DNA from: Aphanomyces cochlioides
Lineage: Eukaryota > Oomycota > Saprolegniomycetes > Saprolegniales > Verrucalvaceae
Reading direction: 5' to 3'
Length of the DNA stretch: 64,000 nt
Assembly: GCA_019828595.1 (NCBI GenBank)
Contig: JAHQRK010000013.1
Coordinates: 527,501-591,500, forward strand
Program-made: the position numbers and the translations under genes
Shown here: positions 41,754 through 51,711 of the stretch, piece after piece
Layout: each line of letters opens with the position of its first letter
How positions within the stretch are numbered: the first letter of the stretch is position 1
The notes under the pieces: model-generated
The model's database searches: none
What the model was told of the DNA's origin: nothing
The model's input: only the letters and a program-made list of their open reading frames with translations

Positions 41754-43079
41754 TTAATTGCCACACCAAACTGTGCCATAGTCAGCCGCGTAGTAGTTGC
41801 AGTCGCTCTTGGTGAAGTCTGTCAAGCACTCTTGTCCGTCAGGGTAGTAGCAGTACTTGCATGTGCCACAGACACTTGGCTTCTTGGTCGTGGGGGCTGG
41901 AGTTGCCTTGGTCGCCGTTGGAGCTGGCGTTGGCTTGGTGGTTCCGGGGGCAGTAGTTGCCTTGGTGGTGGTTGGTGATGGTGTAGCCTTCGTGGTCGAA
42001 GGGGTTGGGCCGCTGCCGCCATTGAAAGTCACCACTTCCTTGGCGAATTGGTTGATCGCTCGGTAAATTTCACCGCCGTGAGATACAATGCCCGATGCTG
42101 GCGTAACAAAGTCCGTGCCGGCCATTTCAATAGTCAAGACTGGCTTGCGGAACTTGCGGTAACGGTAGTCATCGAAGCAACCATACGCCACATACAACGT
42201 AGCAGAGGTTTCAGCAGTGTAGGACGAGCCCATTTGAGCTTGGATGTTCTTGCCGAGCTTTTGGAACTTGGCGTCGTCGCCGTTGCCAATAGGTTGTTGG
42301 GTGTCACCGTAAGGGTACAAGACAAGACCTGCGTACGAGTGCAAATCGATCCAACCAGCGATTTCATGGCTGTGGGCGTTCAACCAAGTGTCAATGCCTT
42401 TGGTTTCAGGTTCACTGAGAGCGCTTGTGCCAGGGTAGTCATCGGCATCTGGAGATGGTGGGTTGGGGTTCGTGTAGTACGAAGGCCAGTTGCGGTTCAA
42501 GTCGACTTCGTTGGCATTCTTGCGTTGGTACCGGTTGCTGTTCCACGTGATATCGTAGCCGTCGATGTTGACGATGGGGACGTAGATGAGATCGAAAGTG
42601 TCGGCGGCACTGGCTTTGCCGTTGGCAATGTCGTCCAAAATGGATGCCAACGAGTATACAAGCGAAGAACCAGAGATCCATTCACGGGCGTGTTGCAACG
42701 CTTGAAAGTAGAGCGATTGCGACTTGGCGCCACCATTGCTGAGCTTGTAGCCGTAGATGGTTTGGCCATTGACTGTCTTGGAGAGGGCGAACTTGGTCAA
42801 GATGGTTGGGTTTTGGCTCACAAACGTGTCGACGAGTTCAAAGATTTGGGCCGAGGTGTGGAAGCACTTGTGGAACTTGCTCGCGGCGTAGGTGCCAGGC
42901 GACAAAGACGACAAGTAGTCTCCGTTAGTCTGTTGGCATTGACGGTTGGTCGAGGCATCGTCTTGAATGGCTTGGATTTGTTCTTCCGATCGCAAGCGGC
43001 CGTCGATGCCACGAGTCAAGTTTGATGCGTAGACGGAGAGCGCGAGTAAAGCAGTGATGAGGAGTGTCGTTTTCATCAT
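41754..43079 (-). CDS. M14 zinc carboxypeptidase with C-terminal cysteine module (right copy)
   Basis: 441 residues, differing from the left copy only by Ile for Thr at residue 8, within the signal peptide, as far as I compared. All zinc ligands (HAREW, DLHSYAG), the NRNW substrate site and the EMAG general base are kept, with linker and six-cysteine module. Its core promoter differs from that of the left copy. Confidence 0.9.
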   Translation of the reverse strand: MMKTTLLITALLALSVYASNLTRGIDGRLRSEEQIQAIQDDASTNRQCQQTNGDYLSSLSPGTYAASKFHKCFHTSAQIFELVDTFVSQNPTILTKFALSKTVNGQTIYGYKLSNGGAKSQSLYFQALQHAREWISGSSLVYSLASILDDIANGKASAADTFDLIYVPIVNIDGYDITWNSNRYQRKNANEVDLNRNWPSYYTNPNPPSPDADDYPGTSALSEPETKGIDTWLNAHSHEIAGWIDLHSYAGLVLYPYGDTQQPIGNGDDAKFQKLGKNIQAQMGSSYTAETSATLYVAYGCFDDYRYRKFRKPVLTIEMAGTDFVTPASGIVSHGGEIYRAINQFAKEVVTFNGGSGPTPSTTKATPSPTTTKATTAPGTTKPTPAPTATKATPAPTTKKPSVCGTCKYCYYPDGQECLTDFTKSDCNYYAADYGTVWCGN

Positions 43080-43093
43080 GAATTTGAAAATGA
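43080..43093 (-). promoter_or_regulatory. Core promoter of the right carboxypeptidase
   Basis: Minus strand TCATTTTCAAATTC directly before the ATG; closer to the oomycete consensus than the left copy. Confidence 0.6.
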
Positions 43094-43904
43094 GGCCATG
43101 CCAATGTCTTTACCAAAATCTCCCGATAGCACCTCCGTATGTTGTCATCGAACAAAGTTATCAGATACCCAAAATTGAAGTCGGTCGTGGATACACTCGA
43201 CCGAATTACATCTTCATAACGCAGTCAACTTGGCTTTTAAGCCGCATTTCGAGAGCAAACCCTGTAAAACAACTTTCAAATGTCAATGTCTTTCCTCGTT
43301 TCTGTAGTCTCAACGCAATAATTCATTCATTTTCAAGTTTGAACGTGTATGCCACGTATAGGACTCATCGATCAAAGCTCCATATGGGGTATCGATACTC
43401 GAGAGAGAATTGGACAAAAAGATGATTCATTCATCTGGTTCTGTAGTCAGATGTCCAACTCAGAAGCGTGTGAGACGAAGCCAAAGCTCATGTAAACTCC
43501 AAAGGGAGCTCGACTATATCACTCGAATTTGTCGATTTGAAACTCGCATCTGTGAGGGAAAACAATAATTCACCAATGCAGTGTGGATGTCAATCAAGTT
43601 GTCCGAGAATTGCTGTATCATGAAACAGGACTCGAATGCGCCACGATTTAAAGCAATACTTGCCCAAGTAAATGAGGATAACCAAAGGGTAATCCATGTG
43701 GTGATGCCGGTGTTTAACAGAGTCATTGCGATCTCACTACATCAACTAAACCATCCAAGTTTTGAGTGTTTTAGTGTACACTAAACAAGATAAATTGATG
43801 AACCACTCAATTCAGATTATAGTTGCTTCTACTCAAAGATTGAAAGGTGTCATGCTACTAAATACATCAAGATGACAAACGTCACAACGTCACACGTCCA
43901 CAAC
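43094..43904. other. Intergenic DNA
   Basis: No gene is supported between palindromes 2 and 3. Confidence 0.5.
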
Positions 43905-44891
43905 TTAGTTGCCGCACCACACAGTGCCGTAGTCAGCAGCGTAGTAGTTGCAGTCGCTCTTGGTAAAGTCCGTCAAGCATTCCAAGCCGTCAGGGTAGTA
44001 GCAGTACTTGCAAGAGCCGCACACGCTTGGCTGCTTGGTAGTAGGAGCAGGCGTTGGCTTGGTGGTGGTTGGCTGTGTAGTTGGGCCAGTGGTGGTGGGC
44101 TTGGTGGTAGGAGCCGTCGTGGGAGCCGTCGTGGGAGCCACGGTTGGCGTGTTGGTGATGTAAGGCGCGATAAAGTCCTTGGCGGCAGAAATGCGGCTGT
44201 ACACACCAGGCTTGTTGGCTTCCGCACAACCAATACCCCAGCTGACGACACCAACCAAAGTTTCTTGACCGTTGGTCTCAATCGTCAAGGGTCCACCAGA
44301 GTCACCTTGGCAAGAGTCCTTGCCGGCTTGACCACCCGCACAAATCATCGTGCTGTCCACGTTGTAGCCAGACAACAACGAAGCACACTTGGTGTTGTCG
44401 AGCGTGTTGATGGTCAATTCAAGAAGAGCGTTGGGTTCGCTGCCGCCTTCCGACGTCGCACCCCACCCACGCACCACCGTCGGCACGTTCGCACCCACCG
44501 TGTCGAACGAGACGGGGACGGGAGTCACCTTGGAGTTGCTCGCCAAGATGAAGATGGCAAAGTCGTATGCGTTCGTGTTCTTGTTGTACTTGGGGTGGAC
44601 GATCTGTTGCTTGACGGCGATGGTTTCACCGTATTGGGTGCCTCCGTTGTAGTGGGAGCCGATGACAGCGTACTTGATGGCGCCGTTGATTTCGACGTTG
44701 CAGTGGGCAGCAGTCAAGACGACGTTGGGAGCGATCAAACTGCCACCGCATTCGGTGGTGTCACCCGACGACAAGCGGAGACTGGTGACGTACAAGTGTT
44801 TGCCGATTGTGGCTTCGGTCCCGCCGACGATTTCGATGTTGTCGGCGAAGGCAGAGGCGACGAGAGCAGACAAGGCGTAGAAGAGCTTCAT
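43905..44891 (-). CDS. Trypsin-like serine protease, intact (palindrome 3, left)
   Basis: 328 residues from ATG 44891. Signal peptide (MKLFYALSALVASAFADN), EIVGGTEA, His in TAAHCNVE, Asp in NAYDFAIFI, Ser in [10 protein letters not shown], trypsin-type pocket. The catalytic domain is nearly identical to that of the 46.7 kb gene (Lys against Thr in NK(N/T)TNAYDF). The linker and cysteine module are not: here CGSCKYCYYPDGLECLTDF and NYYAADYGTVWCGN match the M14 carboxypeptidases far better than the partner trypsin. It looks like a hybrid of a trypsin body and a carboxypeptidase-type tail. Confidence 0.9.
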   Translation of the reverse strand: MKLFYALSALVASAFADNIEIVGGTEATIGKHLYVTSLRLSSGDTTECGGSLIAPNVVLTAAHCNVEINGAIKYAVIGSHYNGGTQYGETIAVKQQIVHPKYNKNTNAYDFAIFILASNSKVTPVPVSFDTVGANVPTVVRGWGATSEGGSEPNALLELTINTLDNTKCASLLSGYNVDSTMICAGGQAGKDSCQGDSGGPLTIETNGQETLVGVVSWGIGCAEANKPGVYSRISAAKDFIAPYITNTPTVAPTTAPTTAPTTKPTTTGPTTQPTTTKPTPAPTTKQPSVCGSCKYCYYPDGLECLTDFTKSDCNYYAADYGTVWCGN

Positions 44892-45001
44892 GTTTGGTGG
44901 AAGGTCAAACCGAAAATGAGTCCTTCTCTCGGAAATGGACATGTGTGTGCTGATCTCAAATCAGACGCGAAGTCGATTTGCAAAGTCAGGCCGTAATCAG
45001 A
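44104..45001. repeat. Palindrome 3, left arm
   Basis: 898 bases, reverse complement of 46570-47467 (sum 91571). It covers the trypsin body plus about 110 bases upstream and stops in the linker. Confidence 0.85.
44906..44919 (-). promoter_or_regulatory. Core promoter of the 43.9 kb trypsin
   Basis: Minus strand TCATTTTCGGTTTG, 14 bases before the ATG; identical in the mirror gene. Confidence 0.6.
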
Positions 45002-46569
45002 CTGTACTAAGTGTTGATCGTCTACTCTCTCCATGATTGTGGTAGTCTTTACGTAGGTGTCAATGCTTCGTGATTCGCCACCATGATGCTAGGGTGGTGT
45101 ATTTAGTAACTGATATTCTGCTCTCGATTACGATATCATGGCAAATCGCTTCTAACAGTTTGTTCATTTGATTTCGTCAAGCTATCGAGCTTTGAAACGC
45201 TTCAGGGAACGCATATGAGGCGACGACACTCACGTCGTTTGTATAGGAAGAGAATTTCAAGTCTGATAACTACCGTCCAACTTTCTTTACTGATGAGCCA
45301 GGCCATATCTGTCGTTCTTTGAAATTCAATTCCGAGCGTACCGTACTGATACATCAAAAGTCGACTGGCTTGCTCTCCAGTATTTCAACGTGGAGCTCCT
45401 CCTTGCATGCGCTTAGTGTCGGTCGAATGACCTGTCTCCAACTTCCGTCGTGGATAAAGTTGGTTAAAGTACAGTACTTGGGTTCAATAACTTGACACGG
45501 TTGGCTGGAATCTCGTCGACGATCGCTCTGATTGGTTGACTTATTGTGATTTGATGACATAACTTATTCATAAACGTCAACAGCGAGGATAAGAGAACAT
45601 CATGACCGACTCATTCCACAAGGGTTTATTCATTTACCCTTCTACATTAGCCTGCTTTCCTCTCCAAATGACGATAGCGCTCTCTTGGATTTACTACGTA
45701 CATATCGAATACTAAGTATACTGTAACAGTTAAACTTTCAATTGAAAAGGCAATTGTGAACAATCGTGCTTTGTACGCAATGTACCAGCTGATATGTCGA
45801 GTGGTTTATTCACGAAAGAGACAAAACGGAATGCCAACTTTGTGCCGGAAATGTCCAGCTTATGGAGTCGTTTATTCGAGCTGAAGAATAACACGCCGGA
45901 CAAATTTAAAGTGTGGCTGAGGTGGGCCACAATCAGATGAGTTTTGACAAAAAAGAGCAATTGGAATGCGTTCTCCTGTTCTTGTCAAATCAGGCTTGCC
46001 ATATTTCAATGGCACAACCACGTCTATGTTACTATACATCTCACTTCCTCGTCGAACCATCGTTTGCTTTACCTGGTCTTTTCATGTTATTTTCTCGACA
46101 AATGGCGTCCAGTGCATGGGAAAGAGTTGGAAGAATCCATCAGCACGACTCGAAATTGCATTTGAATTCTGGAGGGAAAATTCGAACAACCAAGAGAGCT
46201 ATCATGGTCATACAGTATTGTTTATGTTCTTTCTCAACCATGCACTGGCTCATGACGAATACACAAGTGGGTGGTTATCAGACTTGAAACTTTCTTCCTA
46301 TACCGAAAACAAGTTTACAGTATGGCTCCTTCACCACGTGGCGGTTCTTCTGACCTACATGTCCAGCGCCACTGGTGGCTCCTACAAGATTGTCCCGCCA
46401 AGGGCATTCGTGGACACTCATACTTTTCCTCGTTCAAGGCACTCAAACCTTTGCGTTTCGTTCAATCCAACATGCGAGTTCTCTCGAATCTCCAACCAGA
46501 CAGAAGCGACAAAATGCGTTTAGCTGCCACAATCATGTCGAGAGTTGCATGAACAACCACAAGGCTGCC
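45002..46569. other. Spacer (loop) of palindrome 3
   Basis: 1568 bases. Overlapping open frames between 45913 and 46552 reach 185 residues but keep changing frame and show no domain; they could be the remains of a transposon gene. Nothing else is supported. Confidence 0.4.
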
Positions 46570-47467
46570 TCTGATTACGGCCTGACTTTGCAAATCGACT
46601 TCGCGTCTGATTTGAGATCAGCACACACATGTCCATTTCCGAGAGAAGGACTCATTTTCGGTTTGACCTTCCACCAAACATGAAGCTCTTCTACGCCTTG
46701 TCTGCTCTCGTCGCCTCTGCCTTCGCCGACAACATCGAAATCGTCGGCGGGACCGAAGCCACAATCGGCAAACACTTGTACGTCACCAGTCTCCGCTTGT
46801 CGTCGGGTGACACCACCGAATGCGGTGGCAGTTTGATCGCTCCCAACGTCGTCTTGACTGCTGCCCACTGCAATGTCGAAATCAACGGCGCCATCAAGTA
46901 CGCTGTCATCGGCTCCCACTACAACGGAGGCACCCAATACGGTGAAACCATCGCCGTCAAGCAACAGATCGTCCACCCCAAGTACAACAAGACCACGAAC
47001 GCATACGACTTTGCCATCTTCATCTTGGCGAGCAACTCCAAGGTGACTCCCGTCCCCGTCTCGTTCGACACGGTGGGTGCGAACGTGCCGACGGTGGTGC
47101 GTGGGTGGGGTGCGACGTCGGAAGGCGGCAGCGAACCCAACGCTCTTCTTGAATTGACCATCAACACGCTCGACAACACCAAGTGTGCTTCGTTGTTGTC
47201 TGGCTACAACGTGGACAGCACGATGATTTGTGCGGGTGGTCAAGCCGGCAAGGACTCTTGCCAAGGTGACTCTGGTGGACCCTTGACGATTGAGACCAAC
47301 GGTCAAGAAACTTTGGTTGGTGTCGTCAGCTGGGGTATTGGTTGTGCGGAAGCCAACAAGCCTGGTGTGTACAGCCGCATTTCTGCCGCCAAGGACTTTA
47401 TCGCGCCTTACATCACCAACACGCCAACCGTGGCTCCCACGACGGCTCCCACGACGGCTCCTACCAC
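46570..47467. repeat. Palindrome 3, right arm
   Basis: Reverse complement of 44104-45001. Confidence 0.85.
46652..46665 (+). promoter_or_regulatory. Core promoter of the 46.7 kb trypsin
   Basis: TCATTTTCGGTTTG ends 14 bases before the ATG, inside the palindrome arm. Confidence 0.6.
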
Positions 47468-47654
47468 TGGTCCTACCACGAAGCCTACGACGGTGGCCCC
47501 CACGTCGAAGACCACGACGACGAAGGCTCCTTCTGTCTGTGGAACGTGCAAGTACTGCTACTACCCAGCTGGTGCGAGTTGCTTGACTAGCTTCTCGCAG
47601 AGCACCTGCAACTACTACGCTACCAGCTATGGCACTGTGTGGTGTGGCAATTAA
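46680..47654 (+). CDS. Trypsin-like serine protease, intact (palindrome 3, right)
   Basis: 324 residues from ATG 46680. Same signal peptide and catalytic domain as the 43.9 kb gene, with intact His (TAAHC), Asp (YDFAI) and Ser (GDSGGP) and trypsin pocket. The linker has APTTAPTT repeats. The module reads CGTCKYCYYPAGASCLTSF and YYATSYGTVWCGN, unlike its palindromic partner beyond 47467. Confidence 0.9.
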   Translation: MKLFYALSALVASAFADNIEIVGGTEATIGKHLYVTSLRLSSGDTTECGGSLIAPNVVLTAAHCNVEINGAIKYAVIGSHYNGGTQYGETIAVKQQIVHPKYNKTTNAYDFAIFILASNSKVTPVPVSFDTVGANVPTVVRGWGATSEGGSEPNALLELTINTLDNTKCASLLSGYNVDSTMICAGGQAGKDSCQGDSGGPLTIETNGQETLVGVVSWGIGCAEANKPGVYSRISAAKDFIAPYITNTPTVAPTTAPTTAPTTGPTTKPTTVAPTSKTTTTKAPSVCGTCKYCYYPAGASCLTSFSQSTCNYYATSYGTVWCGN

Positions 47655-47916
47655 ACCGCCCGTCGTCGAAATGAAGAACTTGTTGCGTGTGATACATTTT
47701 CATGTTTTAGTTGAGCGCCTCCATAACACTGCAAAACTTTGAGTTGTTCTTTTTACAGAGTCGTCGTCCAACTTTTGTCGAGTGCTGTGGCTGAGTAACG
47801 TCGCAGGCAGGAGAAATTGGGCAACAAACACAGGGCCAGTTGGTCAGAGCACACTGGAAATCCCAGCTCACGAAACCAAGTAATAATATGATGCTTATTA
47901 GCCAGTAGGTTGATTG

Positions 47917-48174
47917 TCAATAGTTCCACAGCACCGAGCCTTCATTGACCTTCACCTCGAGGAGAACTTTGGATTTTTCGCCTCCAAATTGGGTATCCCC
48001 CCAATCCATGCACAACGTTGGGGTCTCTCGCGACAGCAGCATCAACACTTTCACAGTCGTTTGCTTGGCCAACTTGTAGATGGCAAAGTCGTCAGCAAAG
48101 TTCGTGCCATTGTACTTGGGATGAATTGCTCCAATTCCTCGTACATTCCTCTGCCAAGAAGAAAACTGCATCAT
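47917..48174 (-). pseudogene. Trypsin relic, middle part
   Basis: An 85-codon open frame keeps HPKYNGTNFADDFAIYKLAK (region of the catalytic Asp) and LLEVKVNE, all recognisable from the intact paralogues, with the intervening sequence shortened. No Ser site follows. The closest match in the window is to the 50.8 kb pseudo-enzyme (FAIYKLAK). Confidence 0.7.
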
Positions 48175-48778
48175 TGTCGTCGTTTTTCTTGTCAGCTATG
48201 TGCGTTAGCCAACGTTTCCCACGCATGATTGCAGTATTTTCAAGATGATTTGAATTTGTTGTATGCTAGACACAGCCAAGTGACGATGGCGCTCTCGTTG
48301 ATTCCTGCCAGAAGTCTGAAGGATTCTTGTCAAGAAATTCATGGCGCTTTGGTTGCACCTGCCGACTGTGCGAATCGCTTGTCAATTACAGGAAGGAATA
48401 GAACAGTCGGACTTTGGGATAATCATGGTTGTTTTCTACGCTCGCGTACCAAATGTGCAAACGCCCAGCAAAGATAAAGCCGCGAACAGTGTAAATCGCT
48501 ATCCGCATGGTCAAGTTCGCGATAGACAATCTAAATGACCTGGCAGCGCAAATTTGGGTATCGTTACATCGCCACACTGTCAACAATTGCTGGAATAGCA
48601 GCACTGTTCAAAGTATTCTTGGGAGGCAGGTACAAGAAGACAACTTGATGTGAACAAAGGCTCAGCTTTCAAAGTATTTCTACTAGGAGGCAGTGCTGTA
48701 GAGCATCTCGTCATTCCACAAAATAAAACTCGACCAAAGCAGCTTGTCAGGCGTGTCTAATGCCTAGCGGATGTTTCC

Positions 48779-49012
48779 TCATGAATGCGACTGCCACGTT
48801 ATTACAGCGATGTAGCTGCGACAGTTTGGTTGATCTTGGGGAGTGATAGAACTGCCACCACAGTTGCTTTGGCCATCAGCAGTGGGTCGAATGCAGGACA
48901 AAAAGATGTACCTGTCGATGGCGACTTCTTTGCCGCTGAAGAGTTCGAGGGAGTCGTTCACGAGAATAGGATTAAAAACTTTGACTTTGTTCAATGGTGA
49001 AGTTGCACCCAC
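48779..49012 (-). pseudogene. Trypsin relic, N-terminal part
   Basis: Residues ELFSGKEVAIDRYIFLSCIR and ADGQSNCGGSSITP match the mature N-terminus of the family (EIVGGKEA...LYV, then CGGSLIAP). The His block is destroyed. Lying about 600 bases upstream of the middle relic on the same strand, it is probably part of one decayed gene with an insertion between. Confidence 0.65.
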
Positions 49013-50776
49013 CGACCAAACAGTTTGTTTTTGAACAATTGCTCGAAAAGAAAAGTTGGTTTTCTTGAGAATAGTCTGCTCATTCCTCTACCGCGTTGCT
49101 CGATGTGGATGAAATTCGCTCTTGTTTGAAGAAGTAATTCTTAGAAGTTGCTGTGTGCAGCGGGAAATTTCTTCGAGGAATGACGAGTAAACTTGCACAC
49201 CTTGGAGTTCTTCTTTGAAGATCCGCCCCCCCCTCTCACTTGAATCATCAATGTGCTTGTCGTCGTCATAGCTATTCATCTACAGAGTCATGGAGCTGTG
49301 TTTGTTTATTGACTGGAATTGCGAGTCGCTTTCAGTTTTGCACTTAGTAGACGGTATCAAGAGATGGCCATCTTTCATGGGTTGGTTTCACTGCGAGAAA
49401 GTACCCAGTTTTCGCCTCCCACTCCAAACTTATATCCTATATAATATTATTTTGTTTGGCATATTTATTTTGACAGTACCTAATATTAATAGCATACAAC
49501 TTTGAAACATAATATCTCTAATCGTAATACCCTGATATAAATTTTGAAGAGTGCATTAGGGGGGACTACTATAATGGCATAGTGTACTCTCCCTATCATG
49601 ACGTGGACGCTATGGCCTCGGCGCATCCAACCAGCGAGAATTACACATGACGATGCACGCAACGTCTATCACATACGAGTATCAAGCCAAGCAAATTGCC
49701 AGAATTTACTCCATCGAACGAGCGGGTTATTCATGGGTTCTTGTGGCCTAAACCATGCGCTAACGTTTTCGCCACGTGAGGCTTTAACCTTAAGAAACAA
49801 CTATACAGTAGTTCGAATAGGAGGGGTGTCACTTTTGCCGACCAGAGAAAGGATGATATCATATTTTCAAAATTCCTCCCATCGTCAATCAATCAAAACT
49901 AACTATACCAAATTAACTTGATTATATTATTCCATATTTTAGTCAAGCTGAATTTATTTTTATCCAATCAAAGTTATATATTTCATGTGGTATCCTCTAA
50001 TCAGTTTACAGTTAACTTTATGAACAATCTGAGCGACTGTGGAGGGAATAGAACCACAGTCACGTGAATTAACCGCTATGGTGCATTGGAGATTATTTTT
50101 GCTTACATTGAACACGTTCTTTTGGCGACTTTCATGGCGCGAAGGGATTTCAAAGTGAGAAAGACGAGCTGGAGATTTCTGGGTTCCAGGAGCCCAGTAG
50201 CGAGTGTTCTTTGGCCAGTCTGGCACTAAAAGTAGTCTTCAATGCCATCTGTAGCGATGGAAGAGATCGTCGTCTTCACTCTGGATGCAAGTTTGATTAT
50301 AATTTTGAACAAAGTTGTGCAGTGTATATTTACGGGATGTAGTCTCCAGGCTGAGCACAAGAATCTGCCATGCCCTAAGGACTCCATCCACTGGCATGTC
50401 ATTGTCAGTAATGTTTGGCCCTGTGATGAAGTCAATTGCGGGGCTGTTTTTTCTTCGACTTAGAGCTCACCTGCTGGTTAATTTAGTTGATCGACAAATA
50501 TTTTCATCCAATCAAATGATAGCCGACCAAGAAAACTCTGGTCGTCCAGTCGTGTAGGGGGTTTCGAGATATCACATTTCAGAAACCCTCCCGCCAGCAC
50601 TCTCAACGCCAGACAGATTTATACTTGAAGTTTGTATGAGTGACACCCCCACCTGTTCGAATTGTGGTTGTTGTGGGTCAACTTTGGGTTGCACCTATTC
50701 TTCATGCGTTTCGCTCGAAACACAAAATCCAGTCTTTTTCGATTGTAAATACACGATGACGATAACTCCATCTCAA
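49013..50776. other. Long AT-rich stretch with no supported gene
   Basis: Only short open frames. TTCGAATAGGAGGGGTGTCAC near 49812 is nearly the reverse complement of GTGACACCCCCACCTGTTCG near 50639, a possible pair of inverted ends about 850 bases apart. Confidence 0.45.
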
Positions 50777-50790
50777 TCATTTCCAATTTT
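50777..50790 (+). promoter_or_regulatory. Core promoter of the 50.8 kb protease homologue
   Basis: TCATTTCCAATTTT, one change from the oomycete pattern, 15 bases before the ATG. Confidence 0.6.
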
Positions 50791-50805
50791 CCCTTCATCC
50801 CAAGC

Positions 50806-51711
50806 ATGAAGATCTTGTATGCTCTCACTGCTCTCTTTGCCTCTGCTGCCGCGCAAGACATTGAAGTTGTCGGCGGCACCGAAGCTGCCGTTGGCAAGCA
50901 CTTGTACGTGACGAGTCTCCGAGCGTTCACAGATGGCCTAGCTGCCTGCACTGGCAGTTTGATCGCCCCCAATATCGTCTTGACTGCTGCTGGATGCACT
51001 GTTCAAACCAACAGTGCTCTCAAGTACGCCGTCGTCGGTTCGCACTTCAACGGTGGCACTCAAAACGGTGAAACGATCGCCATCAAACAGCAAATTGTTC
51101 ATCCAAAGTACAACGAAACGAGCGGCAAGTACAACTTTGCCATCTACAAGTTGGCAAAGAACTCCAAGCAGAAGCCAGTCGCGATTTCTTTCAACGCGAT
51201 TGGTGCCAATGTCGCCACCGTGCTGCGTGGATTTGGCAATCTCAATGAACAGGGCGACACGACTGATGTTCTCCGCGAAGTGAAGCTCACCACCGTTGCT
51301 GACACGAAATGCCGTCAGCTCTTGGCTCCCTCGGTAACAGACAACACCATGTTCTGTGCCGGTGGTCAAGCAAACAAAGGTGCGTGCGCTGGAGACTCTG
51401 GTGGGCCATTGACGATTGAAACCAACGGCCAAGAAACGTTGGTCGGTACGTTGAGCTGGGGCGTCGGTTGTGGACAAGTCAACAAGCCTGCTGTGTTCAA
51501 CCGTCTCAATGTTGCTCGCGACTTTATTCAACCATACTTGACGAGTCGTGCTGGTACGCCTAAGAAAGCAAGCAACGCGAATACGATCGCCTCGAACAAC
51601 GTTTTGGCTGATGCTTCGGCAGTCACGGATGCTCCAACCACGACCGCCCCAAACAGTTTGGCTGGCGCTGCTGACGCAGTTGATCCTTTTTCGGGGAATA
51701 CGAATAACTAG
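50806..51711 (+). CDS. Secreted trypsin homologue lacking catalytic residues
   Basis: 301 residues in one intact frame. Signal peptide (MKILYALTALFASAAAQ), EVVGGTEA, and an S1 fold. The catalytic His is Gly (TAAGCTVQ for TAAHC) and the catalytic Asp is Asn (GKYNFAIYK); the Ser site is kept (CAGDSGGP), but the specificity Asp is replaced by Gly. It cannot be a normal trypsin. Instead of the cysteine module it ends in an Ala/Thr/Asn-rich tail (about 245-301). Phytophthora glucanase inhibitor proteins are secreted trypsin homologues with a lost triad, so a binding or inhibitor role is possible by analogy. Its 3' part is duplicated at 54.9 kb. Confidence 0.85.
   Translation: MKILYALTALFASAAAQDIEVVGGTEAAVGKHLYVTSLRAFTDGLAACTGSLIAPNIVLTAAGCTVQTNSALKYAVVGSHFNGGTQNGETIAIKQQIVHPKYNETSGKYNFAIYKLAKNSKQKPVAISFNAIGANVATVLRGFGNLNEQGDTTDVLREVKLTTVADTKCRQLLAPSVTDNTMFCAGGQANKGACAGDSGGPLTIETNGQETLVGTLSWGVGCGQVNKPAVFNRLNVARDFIQPYLTSRAGTPKKASNANTIASNNVLADASAVTDAPTTTAPNSLAGAADAVDPFSGNTNN

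Larger units (their letters stand above)
39179..43084. repeat. Palindrome 2, right arm
   Basis: Reverse complement of 34082-37987; both ends fall within 10 bases of start codons. Confidence 0.9.

Noticed and set aside
42048..43025. 325-codon frame antisense to the carboxypeptidase (also 34141-35118)
   Set aside because: It is an antisense shadow of a well supported M14 gene with all catalytic motifs, caused by codon bias.
43872..44996. 374-codon frame antisense to the 43.9 kb trypsin (similar frames at 31800-33035 and 46575-47306)
   Set aside because: Same explanation; the composition is Arg/Gly/Val-rich without domains.
45913..46552. Open frames in the palindrome 3 spacer as a transposase
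   Set aside because: Frames overlap in three registers and no catalytic motif could be placed; kept only as possible remnants.
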